A DNA stretch of 60,552 nucleotides from an uncultured Bacteroides sp. (GCA_900546925.1 UREV01000015.1:1-60552), one strand, 5' to 3'; shown: positions 49,304-58,112, counted from the stretch's first letter. Notes: generated from the letters alone by a model not told the origin. Numbers and translations are program-made.

Positions 49304-50611
49304 ATGAACTCATTGGTACAGAAGACTTTCGGGCTGGATCCTGCGAAGCATAGCATCCGGACCGAGATTATTGCGGGTATAACAACCTTCCTTACGATGG
49401 CATACATACTTGCGGTGAACCCGAGCATCTTCAGCGCTCTGGCTTCCCAGGGTATGCCTACCGACGCCGTCTTTACGGCTACAGCTCTCGCGGCCATCGT
49501 CGGCTGTCTGGTAATGTCCATTTATGCGAAGAAACCTTTCGGACTTGCTCCGGGTATGGGTCTCAACGCCTTCTTCGTGTTTACAGTCTGTCTCGGTATG
49601 GGACACACATGGCAGATGGCATTGACAGCGATCTTCCTCGAAGGTATCTTGTTTATCCTCCTGACAGTCACTAATGTACGCAAATTGATCGTGGATGCGA
49701 TTCCTCTTAGTCTGAAACGTGCTATCGGTGCGGGTATCGGACTTTATATCGCGTTTATCGGTCTCAAATCTGCGGGCATCATTGTAAGCAGCGAGGCTAC
49801 ATCTGTAACCCTCGGATCGTTCTCTGAGCCTACCGCCATCCTTGCGATAATCGGTCTCATCCTTACATCTGTATTGGTGATTCTCAAGGTTCGTGGCGGA
49901 ATGCTTATCGGTATAATTATCACCACACTTATCGGTATTCCTATGGGTGTGACCAACTATTCCGGTATCGTTTCCACTCCGCCATCTATCGCTCCTATTT
50001 TCTGCCAATTCGAATGGGCGCATATTTTCTCATGGGATATGCTGGCCATCGTGTTCACCTTCCTGTTCATCGACATGTTCGATACTATCGGAACAGTTGT
50101 GGGTGTTTCTGTCAAGTCAGGCATGGTAGATGAGAAAGGAAATGTCGACGGAATTAACAAAGTGCTGATGGCAGACGCAGTGGCTACTGTAGCAGGAGCG
50201 GCATTCGGTACAAGTACCACTACTACTTATATCGAGAGCGCATCCGGTGTGTCAGAAGGCGGCCGTACAGGTCTCACCTCATTTACGATTGCGCTTTGTT
50301 TTGCGATAGCTCTGTTGTTCTCACCTTTGTTCCTCGCTATCCCTGGCGCAGCTACAGGTCCGGTTCTCTTCATCGTAGGTGTGATGATGACAGCTCCTGT
50401 AAAGGAAATCGATTGGGAGGATTATTCCGAAGCTATACCTGCCTTCGTGACCATGCTTCTTATGCCTCTCGCATACAGCATCTCCGATGGTATCATGCTC
50501 GGTTTGATTTCCTACGTATTCCTGAATACTCTTACTGGAAAAGTCAAGAAAGTATCAGTCATGATGTGGATTCTCGCGATCCTCTTCATCTTGAGATATG
50601 TACTGATTTAG
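49304..50611 (+). CDS. NCS2-family purine permease (AzgA/PbuG type)
   Basis: A 435-residue inner-membrane protein with about 12-14 segments that imports adenine, guanine or hypoxanthine with protons. Signature blocks are ITTFLTMAYILAVNPSI, FGLAPGMGLNAFF, FLFIDMFDTIGTVVGV and GTSTTTTYIESASGVSEGGRTG. These mark the AzgA branch and not the uracil/xanthine branch. It follows the Tsx-like gene by 24 bases. With apt it makes a full route from outside the cell to AMP. Confidence 0.93.
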   Translation: MNSLVQKTFGLDPAKHSIRTEIIAGITTFLTMAYILAVNPSIFSALASQGMPTDAVFTATALAAIVGCLVMSIYAKKPFGLAPGMGLNAFFVFTVCLGMGHTWQMALTAIFLEGILFILLTVTNVRKLIVDAIPLSLKRAIGAGIGLYIAFIGLKSAGIIVSSEATSVTLGSFSEPTAILAIIGLILTSVLVILKVRGGMLIGIIITTLIGIPMGVTNYSGIVSTPPSIAPIFCQFEWAHIFSWDMLAIVFTFLFIDMFDTIGTVVGVSVKSGMVDEKGNVDGINKVLMADAVATVAGAAFGTSTTTTYIESASGVSEGGRTGLTSFTIALCFAIALLFSPLFLAIPGAATGPVLFIVGVMMTAPVKEIDWEDYSEAIPAFVTMLLMPLAYSISDGIMLGLISYVFLNTLTGKVKKVSVMMWILAILFILRYVLI

Positions 50612-50633
50612 CATACGAATATTACTTATATCT

Positions 50634-50675
50634 CGGCCACCGGATTCTGCTTTTTGAGGCAAATTCCGGTGGCCG
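50634..50675. terminator. Strong hairpin after the purine operon
   Basis: CGGCCACCGGA (50634-50644) pairs perfectly with TCCGGTGGCCG (50665-50675). The 20-base loop includes TTTTTGAG and there is no T-tract after the stem. It probably ends the operon or protects its 3' end. Confidence 0.55.
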
Positions 50676-50771
50676 ACTGCTATTCATTGACCTACAAGCC
50701 GATGCGAAATTAACCTCGAATTGTTGATAAATTTTCTTCAGAAATTTCTTTGATAAGGGAGAGCGATTGCG

Positions 50772-50780
50772 TATTTTTGT
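50772..50780 (+). promoter_or_regulatory. Promoter of nrdDG
   Basis: TATTTTTGT with TTTG 19 bases upstream (50749-50752), 41 bases before the nrdD ATG. Confidence 0.6.
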
Positions 50781-50821
50781 AATAACTACTATATGCTATT
50801 CGATATTAAATTTTCTTAATT

Positions 50822-53011
50822 ATGGATGTTTACAAGACAAATGGCTCTTACGAGGAGTACGACATAGATAAGTTGATGAAAGGAATACGCGAAGCGTATA
50901 AGTCTGCTGGTGAGGCATGTCCGGAAGCTGTGGTCGTTTCCATTGTGGAAAACCTCTATATCTACGACAAGATTGCGAGCAAAGAAATCCGTCGTCAGGT
51001 GGAAGAATCATTGATGTCCATAAACAAGAAAGTCGCCCTCGCCTATATCGAGAAATTCGATGCCGGCCTCGACCTCCGCAAAAAGCGCGATTTCATCCGA
51101 GACTATATAAAGGCTTCGAATGCCGCTACCGGCTCTAAGTTCGATGCCAATGCCAATGTGACCCGGAAGAATATCGTGACTCTCGGCCAGGAGCTCTACA
51201 AGGAGAACAATATAAAGCAGAACCGCTATATCATGAAGGACAAGATTAAAGCCATGTACAGCCGACGTCTTGCCGAACAATATATCGAAGACCTTGAAAG
51301 TCATGTGCTTTACAAACATGACGAGAGTGGTACACCGGGATATCCGTACTGCGTGGCCATTACCATGTATCCGTTCCTGGAAAGCGGTCTGAAAGAACTT
51401 GGCGGAGTCTCTATAGCACCTACTGACCTGAAATCATTCTGCGGAGAGTTCATTAACTTGGTATACTCCATCTCATCCCAGTTCATGGGAGCCGTGGCTA
51501 CACCTGAGTTCCTTATGTATATGGATTATTTCATCAGGAAGGACTACGGTGAAAACTACCTCGACAGACTCAGTGAAGTGGTCGAAGGCAACGCCAAACA
51601 GAGAACCCTGGAAAAAGTCATTGACAATTACTTCCAGCAGGTTGTGCACTCGATGAATATGCCGGCAGGCAACCGCGGCTATCAGACGGTATTCTGGAAC
51701 ATCGGCTATTTCGACAAACCTTACTTCGAGGGCGTGTTCGGTGATTTCAGATTCCCGGACGGAACCGCACCGAAATGGGAGACATTGTCATGGCTCCAGA
51801 AGCACTTCATGAATTGGTTCAATGAAGAGAGAAATCATTATATCCTGACTTTCCCTGTCGAGACCATGGCGCTTCTTACCGACGGCGGCGACGACTACGC
51901 AGACAAGGAATATGCTGATTTTACAGCGGAAATGTGGTCCAAGGGACACAGCTTCTTCTGCTATATTTCCAACAGCCCGGATTCCCTCTCAAGCTGCTGC
52001 CGTCTGCGTAACTCGTTGAAAGACATGGATGATACCGATGAGGAGCACAACCATACCACCCACCAGTATTCCATGGGAACAGCTTCTGTCGCTACCGGTT
52101 CCAAGTCAGTGATGACGATTAACCTGAACAGAGTTATCCAGCTGGCTACCAGGAAGTTCTTCAGCGAAACCCAGGGTCTGGTGATTCCTGCGGAGCAGCC
52201 GTTGCCGAAGAATCTGAATTATGACAGGAAGGCGCTATATGGTTATATCAATGCCGAGATAACGGAGATGACCAGTCGTGTACACAAATACCAGACTGCA
52301 TTCAACGAGATTATCCGTGACTTCCTGAAGGCTGATATGCTCGATGTCTACAAGGCAGGCTTCATCGATATGCGCAAGCAGTATCTTACTATCGGCGTAA
52401 ACGGTCTTACCGATGCTGCTGAGTTCCTCGGCCTGGAGATTTCTCCTAATGAAGAATATCGTGAGTTCGTGAATACGATTCTGGAGACTATCAACATTGC
52501 CAACCGTAAGGACAAGACTCGTGAAACTATGTTCAACACTGAGTTCGTCCCTGGAGAGAATCTTTCCGGAAAGAACTACAAGTGGGATAAGAAAGACGGT
52601 TTCTTTGTTTCTTCGAAGCATAACATGTACAGCTCATATTTCTATAATCCTGAGGACGATAGCCTTTCTATGATAGACAAGTTCAAGCTTCATGGAGAGG
52701 ACTATGTGAAGTATCTCGACGGAGGTTCTGCGCTGCACATGAATATCGCAGAGCATCTCAGCAAGGATCAGTACAGACAATTGCTGAACGTCGCTGCCCA
52801 TTATGGTACGAACTATTTCACATTCAACTGCCGCAACACTGTCTGCAACGACTGCGGATATATAAGCAAAGATACATTGACAGTATGCCCTAAGTGCGGG
52901 AGCAAGAATCTGGATTACCTTACCCGTGTGATCGGTTACCTGAAGCGCGTATCTTCGTTCAGCGAGATGCGTCAGGAAGAGGCCGAGCATCGTTTCTACG
53001 CTGAAAAATAA
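50822..53011 (+). CDS. nrdD: Anaerobic ribonucleoside-triphosphate reductase
   Basis: A glycyl-radical enzyme that makes dNTPs without oxygen, in keeping with an anaerobe. The 729-residue protein begins with an ATP-cone domain (YEEYDIDKLMKGIREAY) for allosteric control, followed by the class III barrel. Near the C-terminus are the zinc site CNDCGYISKDTLTVCPKCG (four cysteines) and TRVIGYLKR, which carries the radical glycine. It is followed after 66 bases by its activase. Confidence 0.97.
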   Translation: MDVYKTNGSYEEYDIDKLMKGIREAYKSAGEACPEAVVVSIVENLYIYDKIASKEIRRQVEESLMSINKKVALAYIEKFDAGLDLRKKRDFIRDYIKASNAATGSKFDANANVTRKNIVTLGQELYKENNIKQNRYIMKDKIKAMYSRRLAEQYIEDLESHVLYKHDESGTPGYPYCVAITMYPFLESGLKELGGVSIAPTDLKSFCGEFINLVYSISSQFMGAVATPEFLMYMDYFIRKDYGENYLDRLSEVVEGNAKQRTLEKVIDNYFQQVVHSMNMPAGNRGYQTVFWNIGYFDKPYFEGVFGDFRFPDGTAPKWETLSWLQKHFMNWFNEERNHYILTFPVETMALLTDGGDDYADKEYADFTAEMWSKGHSFFCYISNSPDSLSSCCRLRNSLKDMDDTDEEHNHTTHQYSMGTASVATGSKSVMTINLNRVIQLATRKFFSETQGLVIPAEQPLPKNLNYDRKALYGYINAEITEMTSRVHKYQTAFNEIIRDFLKADMLDVYKAGFIDMRKQYLTIGVNGLTDAAEFLGLEISPNEEYREFVNTILETINIANRKDKTRETMFNTEFVPGENLSGKNYKWDKKDGFFVSSKHNMYSSYFYNPEDDSLSMIDKFKLHGEDYVKYLDGGSALHMNIAEHLSKDQYRQLLNVAAHYGTNYFTFNCRNTVCNDCGYISKDTLTVCPKCGSKNLDYLTRVIGYLKRVSSFSEMRQEEAEHRFYAEK

Positions 53012-53077
53012 GTCTTCGCCGCGTCGCTGCGGCCGAAGGTAAATCGCTGAAGGTGAGAGCTATAAGGAGGTTTGTCA

Positions 53078-53599
53078 ATGATTAAGTACGTGCCGGAGAT
53101 GACCAGTGTCGTGATGGAAGAAATTCCCGATAAAGTGACACTGGCTGTCGACATATCGAATTGTACGGGGCTATGTGAAGGTTGTCATTCTCCGTTTCTG
53201 CGTAAAGATGTCGGAGAGGAACTGACGCCTGAGGCGGTGGACTCCATGCTGTCCGACAATTTCGGGGTGAACTGTTTCCTTTTCCTGGGAGAAGGGAACG
53301 ATCCCGAGGCATTGATGAAGATAACTGCTTATATCAGAAAGGTTTATCCGGCATTGACCCTGGCCATATATTCCGGCAGGGAGAGCGTCGAAGACGAGAT
53401 TTTTGCGAGCTTCGATTATGTGAAAGTCGGTCCGTTCCGGCCTTCTTGCGGGCCGTTGAACCATCGCACGACGAATCAGCGACTTTATAAGGTGAGCCAT
53501 AAAAAATCCGCCGCAGGGAGTGCTGCAGCGGATGAAAAGTCGTATGAACTGGAGGATATCACCTATCGGTTCTGGCGTTCCTCTTCCTTGAGTTTGTGA
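53078..53599 (+). CDS. nrdG: Anaerobic ribonucleotide reductase activating protein
   Basis: A radical-SAM enzyme that places the glycyl radical on NrdD. The 173-residue protein carries the cysteine motif NCTGLCEGCHSP (C-x3-C-x2-C) for the 4Fe-4S cluster and an ALAIYSGRES strand that fits the partial barrel. The start is the ATG at 53078. It is preceded at seven bases by AAGGAGG (53064-53070), one of the few perfect Shine-Dalgarno sequences in the window; a TTG at 53072 is rejected. The last 37 bases overlap the convergent DUF368 gene. Confidence 0.95.
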   Translation: MIKYVPEMTSVVMEEIPDKVTLAVDISNCTGLCEGCHSPFLRKDVGEELTPEAVDSMLSDNFGVNCFLFLGEGNDPEALMKITAYIRKVYPALTLAIYSGRESVEDEIFASFDYVKVGPFRPSCGPLNHRTTNQRLYKVSHKKSAAGSAAADEKSYELEDITYRFWRSSSLSL

Positions 53600-54537
53600 A
53601 CCGTACTCATATATTCCAAGCCGGCCACGAGCAGGATTCCTGAGATGGCGAACAAAATGGCAGCCGGAATCTGCAAGTCGAAGTCTTTCAGCGTCGCGCC
53701 GCCTGCGATGAGCATTTCCGCGCCTGATTTGGCAGCTTCTGCATCCATGCCGCTTCTGAGGAGCTGAGCCTCCGCGATAGCCCCGACGTTGTTCCACGGC
53801 CATACCTTCACGAGCGCGCCGATTACAAAGCCCACGAGCACGAGCATGGTCTGACGCTCGCTATGTTTGAGGAGCCAATGCAGGAATTTCGAGAACCCGA
53901 GGATGCCGATGACGCAGCCCAACGCGAATACCGCCAGTACCGGTATGTTCATTTGGTTCAATGCCTGCATGATGTAGTCGTATTTGCCGAGGATTACGAG
54001 GATGAAGCTGCCTGAGATACCCGGCAGAATCATGGTGCAGACTGCTAGGGCACCGCAGATGAATATGAACCAGAGGTCGTCCGGGGTGGTGGTAGGAGAC
54101 AGGGTACAGATGACTACTCCGAGGGCGATGCCTACTGCAAAGAACATAAAATCAAGTACTTTCCATCCTTTGATATCGTAAATCATATACGCCGAGGAGG
54201 CGATGATGAGTCCGAAGAAAAATGCCCATGTCTGTATCGGGTGGAAGGCCATGACGTATACCATCAGTTTGGCCAACGAGAATATGCTTATGAGTACTCC
54301 GGCGAAAAGTGATACCAGGAATGCTCCGTGGATGAATTTCCAGAATTCTCTGAATTTGCCTGACAGGAGCAGTTTCCATGATGACGGATCCATTAGGGCG
54401 TTCAACGCGTCTATCAGTTCTGTGAAGATGCCTGTCAGAAGTGCGATGGTGCCGCCGGAAACACCCGGGATTACGTTAGCGGCTCCCATTCCGAAGCCTT
54501 TTACTCCCGTTATGAAGTGTTTTGTGAGATTTGCCAT
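53563..54537 (-). CDS. DUF368 membrane protein
   Basis: A 324-residue inner-membrane protein with about 8-9 segments. Two copies of a related motif, NVIPGVSGGT (near the start) and MILPGISGSF (about residue 170), mark DUF368. I recall DUF368 and DedA proteins being linked to recycling of the undecaprenyl-phosphate carrier, so a polyprenyl-phosphate translocase role is plausible but is taken from family knowledge. It overlaps nrdG tail-to-tail and follows DUF6913 by four bases on the same strand. Confidence 0.9.
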   Translation of the reverse strand: MANLTKHFITGVKGFGMGAANVIPGVSGGTIALLTGIFTELIDALNALMDPSSWKLLLSGKFREFWKFIHGAFLVSLFAGVLISIFSLAKLMVYVMAFHPIQTWAFFFGLIIASSAYMIYDIKGWKVLDFMFFAVGIALGVVICTLSPTTTPDDLWFIFICGALAVCTMILPGISGSFILVILGKYDYIMQALNQMNIPVLAVFALGCVIGILGFSKFLHWLLKHSERQTMLVLVGFVIGALVKVWPWNNVGAIAEAQLLRSGMDAEAAKSGAEMLIAGGATLKDFDLQIPAAILFAISGILLVAGLEYMSTVHKLKEEERQNR

Positions 54538-54541
54538 GTCG

Positions 54542-55075
54542 TTATTTTATTATTGTTAAGTATTTCACTATTTCGTCGAAGGCCTGTGATGCGGTGAATT
54601 CTCCGGAAGGGGAGTCTTCGATTACGAGGTCGAAGATTCTGGTTTTGAGCTGCATCCTTCCGATTTTGAATTTCGCAGGTAAGCTTTTGGTTATGAACGC
54701 TATGGTGAAAGAGTTGTTGTTCACGAGTGATATGAACAATTCCGGATTCTCCCCGCTTATCTTGTTTATTCTCTTTCTGGAAGGCTTATCGAACCAGTTC
54801 AGGTCTTTCTTCGTTATCGTTCTCTCCGGATCGGGAGATTCTTCTCCTTCTTTATGTTTTTTGTTCAAGTCCAGGAACCATATCTCACATGACATTCCGC
54901 GGGTCTCGAAATATTTGCGGATTCTGTCCAGGCATCCTTCTTCCCGTGCGTCGTTTATGTCGAGCAATATGGTGACTGAGTGTAAGTTACTTACGGGAGT
55001 GAGTCCTGTCTGTATATCGTTTCCTGTCTTGTTTATGACTTTCCCTCTGAATATGTTTTTTATGAAGTCGAACAT
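54542..55075 (-). CDS. DUF6913 family protein
   Basis: A 177-residue cytosolic protein with no known catalytic motif. The start at 55075 (MFDFIKNIFRGK) lies four bases after the PfkB kinase stop and is preferred over an upstream ATG that would overlap the kinase. VTILLDINDAREEGCLDRI, LFISLVNNNSFTIAFI and ARFKIGR-like (AKFKIGRMQLKTRIFDLVIE) blocks fit DUF6913, a Bacteroidota family of unknown role. It sits between a kinase and DUF368, probably on one transcript. Confidence 0.75.
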   Translation of the reverse strand: MFDFIKNIFRGKVINKTGNDIQTGLTPVSNLHSVTILLDINDAREEGCLDRIRKYFETRGMSCEIWFLDLNKKHKEGEESPDPERTITKKDLNWFDKPSRKRINKISGENPELFISLVNNNSFTIAFITKSLPAKFKIGRMQLKTRIFDLVIEDSPSGEFTASQAFDEIVKYLTIIK

Positions 55076-55079
55076 AAAT

Positions 55080-56111
55080 CTATTCTTCGTTACTGTTTTC
55101 GTCTGAAACAGCCACGCCGTTTGCTGCGAGGAGTTCACGGATTTCTTTCTTGGCGGCTTTCCAACGTGGGATGTCGATCTTCGTACCGATTACTTCCACG
55201 ACTTTGGCTGCGATGATGGAGCCGATTTCTCCACACACTTTCAGTGGCATTCCGAGCGAGTGTGCATACAAGAATCCTGCCGCGTAAGTGTCTCCGGCAC
55301 CTGTGGCGTCGATAGTTTTTGCCGGCCAAGCTTCGATATAGTGATACTCATCTCCGCTCTTGAGCATTGACCCGTCCTTTCCTACTTTCACGACGGCAAT
55401 CTTGCAGTGGCGGGCGATCTCATCGAGGGCCTCTCGCGGCTGCATCTTGGTGAAGGCCTTGGCCTCGGACTCGTTCGCGAATACGATGTCTACATAGCGG
55501 TCGACGATGTCATGGAGGAAGGCGTCGTTGGATTCCACCACGTTGTATGAAGCCATGTCGAGTGAGATGATGCATCCGGCCTCATGTGCCATTTCCACGG
55601 CTTTGCGGATAAGTGCCTGGTTCTGAACGAGGTATCCTTCGATATGGAAGTAGTCATATCCTTCGAAGTATTCCGGTTTCAGGTCTTCTGGAACCATCTC
55701 GAGCGCTGCTCCCATGTAGTTTGCGAATGTTCTTTCGGCATTGGCCCCGGACACGAAGACCATGGATCTGCCCGAAGGGTTCTTGCCTTTCAGGAGCAAT
55801 GTCTTTACGCCGTACTGCTCTTCGTCGCTTTTGAACAGGTGTCCGAGTTCGTCTTCGCCGACTTTGCCGATGAATGCGGATGTCATGCCGAAGATGGCTG
55901 TGCAGGTGATGGTGTTGGCCGCAGAGCCTCCTGCTACATAGTGAAGTCCGTATGGTTTAAGGCTTTCGAAGATTTTGTTTCCGGTTTCCATATCCACGAA
56001 CTGCATGCTGCCTTTCGGGAGGTGGTACATTTTCAGGAATGTGTCGTCAGGAAGGACGGCCAATATGTCTGTGAGGGCATTTCCTATGCCTAAGATGGAT
56101 TTTTTGTTCAT
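55080..56111 (-). CDS. PfkB-family sugar/nucleoside kinase (adenosine kinase-like)
   Basis: A 343-residue ribokinase-fold enzyme. It begins ILGIGNALTDILAVLPD and has the family motif YVAGGSAANTI (substrate side) and the catalytic signature DATGAGDTYAAGFLYA (about 275-290) with the anion hole and catalytic Asp. This N-terminal style is seen in bacterial proteins annotated as adenosine kinase, but the substrate is not proven. It heads the leftward unit with DUF6913 and DUF368, and a TATATTTGT box lies 35 bases upstream. Confidence 0.88.
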   Translation of the reverse strand: MNKKSILGIGNALTDILAVLPDDTFLKMYHLPKGSMQFVDMETGNKIFESLKPYGLHYVAGGSAANTITCTAIFGMTSAFIGKVGEDELGHLFKSDEEQYGVKTLLLKGKNPSGRSMVFVSGANAERTFANYMGAALEMVPEDLKPEYFEGYDYFHIEGYLVQNQALIRKAVEMAHEAGCIISLDMASYNVVESNDAFLHDIVDRYVDIVFANESEAKAFTKMQPREALDEIARHCKIAVVKVGKDGSMLKSGDEYHYIEAWPAKTIDATGAGDTYAAGFLYAHSLGMPLKVCGEIGSIIAAKVVEVIGTKIDIPRWKAAKKEIRELLAANGVAVSDENSNEE

Positions 56112-56145
56112 GGTTTGTATACGTTGCTGGCGTTAGGCCAAGATT

Positions 56146-56154
56146 ACAAATATA
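56146..56154 (-). promoter_or_regulatory. -7 promoter box of the PfkB-DUF6913-DUF368 unit
   Basis: It reads TATATTTGT on the minus strand, 35 bases before the ATG. The T-tract of an upstream terminator ends two bases away. Confidence 0.65.
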
Positions 56155-56156
56155 AC

Positions 56157-56190
56157 AAAAAAAAGATAGGCGGAGAAATTTCCGCCTATC
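56157..56190 (-). terminator. Leftward intrinsic terminator
   Basis: On the minus strand GATAGGCGGA pairs with TCCGCCTATC (10 bp, 6-base loop) and is followed by eight T. It ends leftward transcription entering from the 56.2-56.7 kb gap, so that gap, or the porin beyond it, is transcribed. Confidence 0.88.
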
Positions 56191-56417
56191 TGTATGGGGT
56201 TTAGGGTTAGAATTGTTGGGATATATGTTTCTATGTCGTTACGATTAATTACTTTTGCTCGTTTTGGCCAGGTTCTCGGCAGGGATACATATAATTCTTT
56301 ATGTTGCAATACAATATCCCCACTTGAAATTACTTTTTTAACAGCATCGTACTTAATACTAAAATAGACATTTTCAAGTTGGTGCTAGCGCTTAACTTAG
56401 ACATGGCCGCCGCTGCC

Positions 56418-56567
56418 GGTCGGCGCGGGACTCTGTTATAAGTTGTTGATAATGAGCTGGTTCAGAAGTAGTGCCGTGCCGACAGCCTATTTTTGGGTGG
56501 GGTCGGCACGGCTCATCAGTATAACTCATTGATAATCAACATCTACATAATCTCAGGCGCGCCGACC
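56418..56567. repeat. Nested inverted repeat of about 150 bp
   Basis: The outer arms are GGTCGGCGCG (56418-56427) and CGCGCCGACC (56558-56567), perfect. The middle arms are imperfect, around TTGTTGATAATGAG and CTCATTGATAATCAA. The inner arms are GCCGTGCCGAC (56473-56483) and GTCGGCACGGC (56502-56512), perfect, with an 18-base loop. The three are co-linear, so the whole element can fold into one long stem. Confidence 0.8.
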
Positions 56568-56614
56568 CCTGAGGCCCGCGTTGTTAGCATCTCCGTTATA
56601 AATCTATACGTCGA

Positions 56615-56687
56615 GGCGTCAGGAGGTCGGAACTCAGGCCGCGAATTACGCAGTACCTGAGCGGACGAGTCCGAGCCTCCTGACGCC
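56615..56687 (-). repeat. Dispersed palindromic repeat, copy 4 (best preserved)
   Basis: It is inverted relative to copies 1-3. The outer arms GGCGTCAGGAGG (56615-56626) and CCTCCTGACGCC (56676-56687) are a perfect 12-bp pair. Inside are CGGA/TCCG and CTCAGG/CCTGAG stems. It lies 46 bases from the porin stop codon. Confidence 0.8.
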
Positions 56688-56732
56688 ACCATGTCTACCG
56701 TTTATGATGAAAAACCAAGTCGTCTCCGGTAC

Positions 56733-58013
56733 CTACAATCCAAGCTCGATCTGGAACCGTACCCCGAATCTGTCGTAATCATTCGAAACAGCATCTTTCA
56801 TAGCATTATACGACAAATCCAACTGCACCTTCAAACTGTGACCTATAATATAACGCGTCAGACCTACAGTACTCTGATTCCAAACCTTGTATCCTGCGAA
56901 ATCCCTAATGCAGCCATCTGGCAAAATCGTAGAATTCCGGACCGCTACCTCCCACTTCTTGTCGAACAAATAACTGGCCTGGAAATTCGTGCCTTGACCG
57001 GTAAATATAAAAGCATCTGAAGAATTTACATCCGAAGGATTTGACGCATAACGCCCCATAAAATCGGCATTGACAGCGAACCCTCTGTATTTCAGCGCGA
57101 TATCGGCATAATACCCGCCGATATTGCTGGTCCCGTCGAGCAAACTACCCTTGAAACCTTGACCCAGGCAAGCATTCTGGTTGAACGAATAACCCGCACC
57201 GACCATCAGCTTCAGACTATTCTCATAATAGGTATCACCCTCAGTATACTCACCCTTTGCGTGGAACTTTCCGAACGGGAAAAACTCCACCCTTCCGGTG
57301 TAAGCCAGACCATTGTCCGAAGACTTCCTCCAATTCGCTCCCTCGCCCAAAGTCACCGAAGCGAAAGAAGAAAACGCAAAACCGTCCACACCGCCGCGGT
57401 GATATTCCCCGAACAAACCGAAGTCACGATCTCCGCCGAACGTACTGTTCACGATACTCCTGTCCACAAACTGCAACGCACTGGACGAATTAATCCTCGC
57501 CCTGTTAGTCTTGAGCTTCGTCTGACCGAAACCGATACTCCACGAACCGTTCGGCTTATAGTAAATAATACCGTCCTTCACGATATTCGTAGTCCCGTTC
57601 GGTGTCGGCTTCGCATCACTGCCGGAAAAACCTAACTGAATGGAATAGATTAACTTAGGCGAAAAAACATAACCGTCGAACCTTAATCTAAGACGCCTGA
57701 TCTGCGCCTCCGTTTCCGTAATCGACATATGCCGGTCGAACGTTGCTCCGGCCAAATTCTGCATCCTGAACCTGATTGTCGTTTTGAAAGACTCGTCGTT
57801 CGGAGCGAAAGTCAGACCCTTGCCGATTTCGATGTTCGGCATATTCTCCAACTGTTCCTTCACCTCGTCCGCCAGCGCCTCGTCGATGTACTGTCTCAAT
57901 GCTGTTTTGTCCCATGCAGTGCTGTCTGCGCGAGTCTGTCCTGCCGCTGATCCGATGCCGATAAAGGTTGTTGTCAATGCCAATGCAACCCGGAAAAGAG
58001 ATATTTGCTTCAT
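56733..58013 (-). CDS. Phosphate-selective-porin-like outer-membrane protein (OprO/OprP type)
   Basis: A 426-residue precursor with a signal peptide (MKQISLFRVALALTTTFIGIGSAAGQ), a short helical, acidic N-terminal stretch (about 30-60), and a barrel with porin O/P-like strands: TTIRFRMQNLAGATF, RRLRLRFDGYVFSPKLIYSIQLGF, WSIGFGQTKLKTNRAR, ending RFGVRFQIELGL. The family often carries anions such as phosphate, but the substrate is not known here. A TAGATTTGC promoter box lies at 58045-58053, and the gene is divergent from the ATP-grasp-like gene. Confidence 0.85.
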   Translation of the reverse strand: MKQISLFRVALALTTTFIGIGSAAGQTRADSTAWDKTALRQYIDEALADEVKEQLENMPNIEIGKGLTFAPNDESFKTTIRFRMQNLAGATFDRHMSITETEAQIRRLRLRFDGYVFSPKLIYSIQLGFSGSDAKPTPNGTTNIVKDGIIYYKPNGSWSIGFGQTKLKTNRARINSSSALQFVDRSIVNSTFGGDRDFGLFGEYHRGGVDGFAFSSFASVTLGEGANWRKSSDNGLAYTGRVEFFPFGKFHAKGEYTEGDTYYENSLKLMVGAGYSFNQNACLGQGFKGSLLDGTSNIGGYYADIALKYRGFAVNADFMGRYASNPSDVNSSDAFIFTGQGTNFQASYLFDKKWEVAVRNSTILPDGCIRDFAGYKVWNQSTVGLTRYIIGHSLKVQLDLSYNAMKDAVSNDYDRFGVRFQIELGL

Positions 58014-58044
58014 TCGTTTACGTGTTTCGTTTTGATACTGAACT

Positions 58045-58092
58045 GCAAATCTATGATTATTTTAGCACAAAACGAAAAAATCTTATATTTGT
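58045..58092. promoter_or_regulatory. Divergent promoters: porin (minus) and ATP-grasp-like gene (plus)
   Basis: On the minus strand 58045-58053 reads TAGATTTGC, 31 bases before the porin ATG. On the plus strand 58084-58092 reads TATATTTGT, 20 bases before the ATG at 58113. Confidence 0.65.
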
Positions 58093-58112
58093 GAACAGTT
58101 GAGCATTAGTTG

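Larger units (their letters stand above)
56191..56732. other. Gap of about 540 bp with a nested palindrome and a dispersed repeat, no gene seen
   Basis: No open frame of interest lies here. It holds a three-level nested inverted repeat (56418-56567) and repeat copy 4 (56615-56687). The left part (56191-56417) is AT-rich with nothing recognised. A leftward terminator closes it at 56157-56190, so it may encode a structured RNA or be the long 3' tail of the porin mRNA. Confidence 0.6.

Noticed and set aside
49310..50023. 237-codon frame antisense to the purine permease
   Set aside because: Its composition is highly charged with no motifs, and the sense strand is a clear membrane transporter.
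56231..56400. Possible decayed gene in the AT-rich part of the 56.2-56.7 kb gap
   Set aside because: All frames are short and none shows protein-like sequence or a family match.
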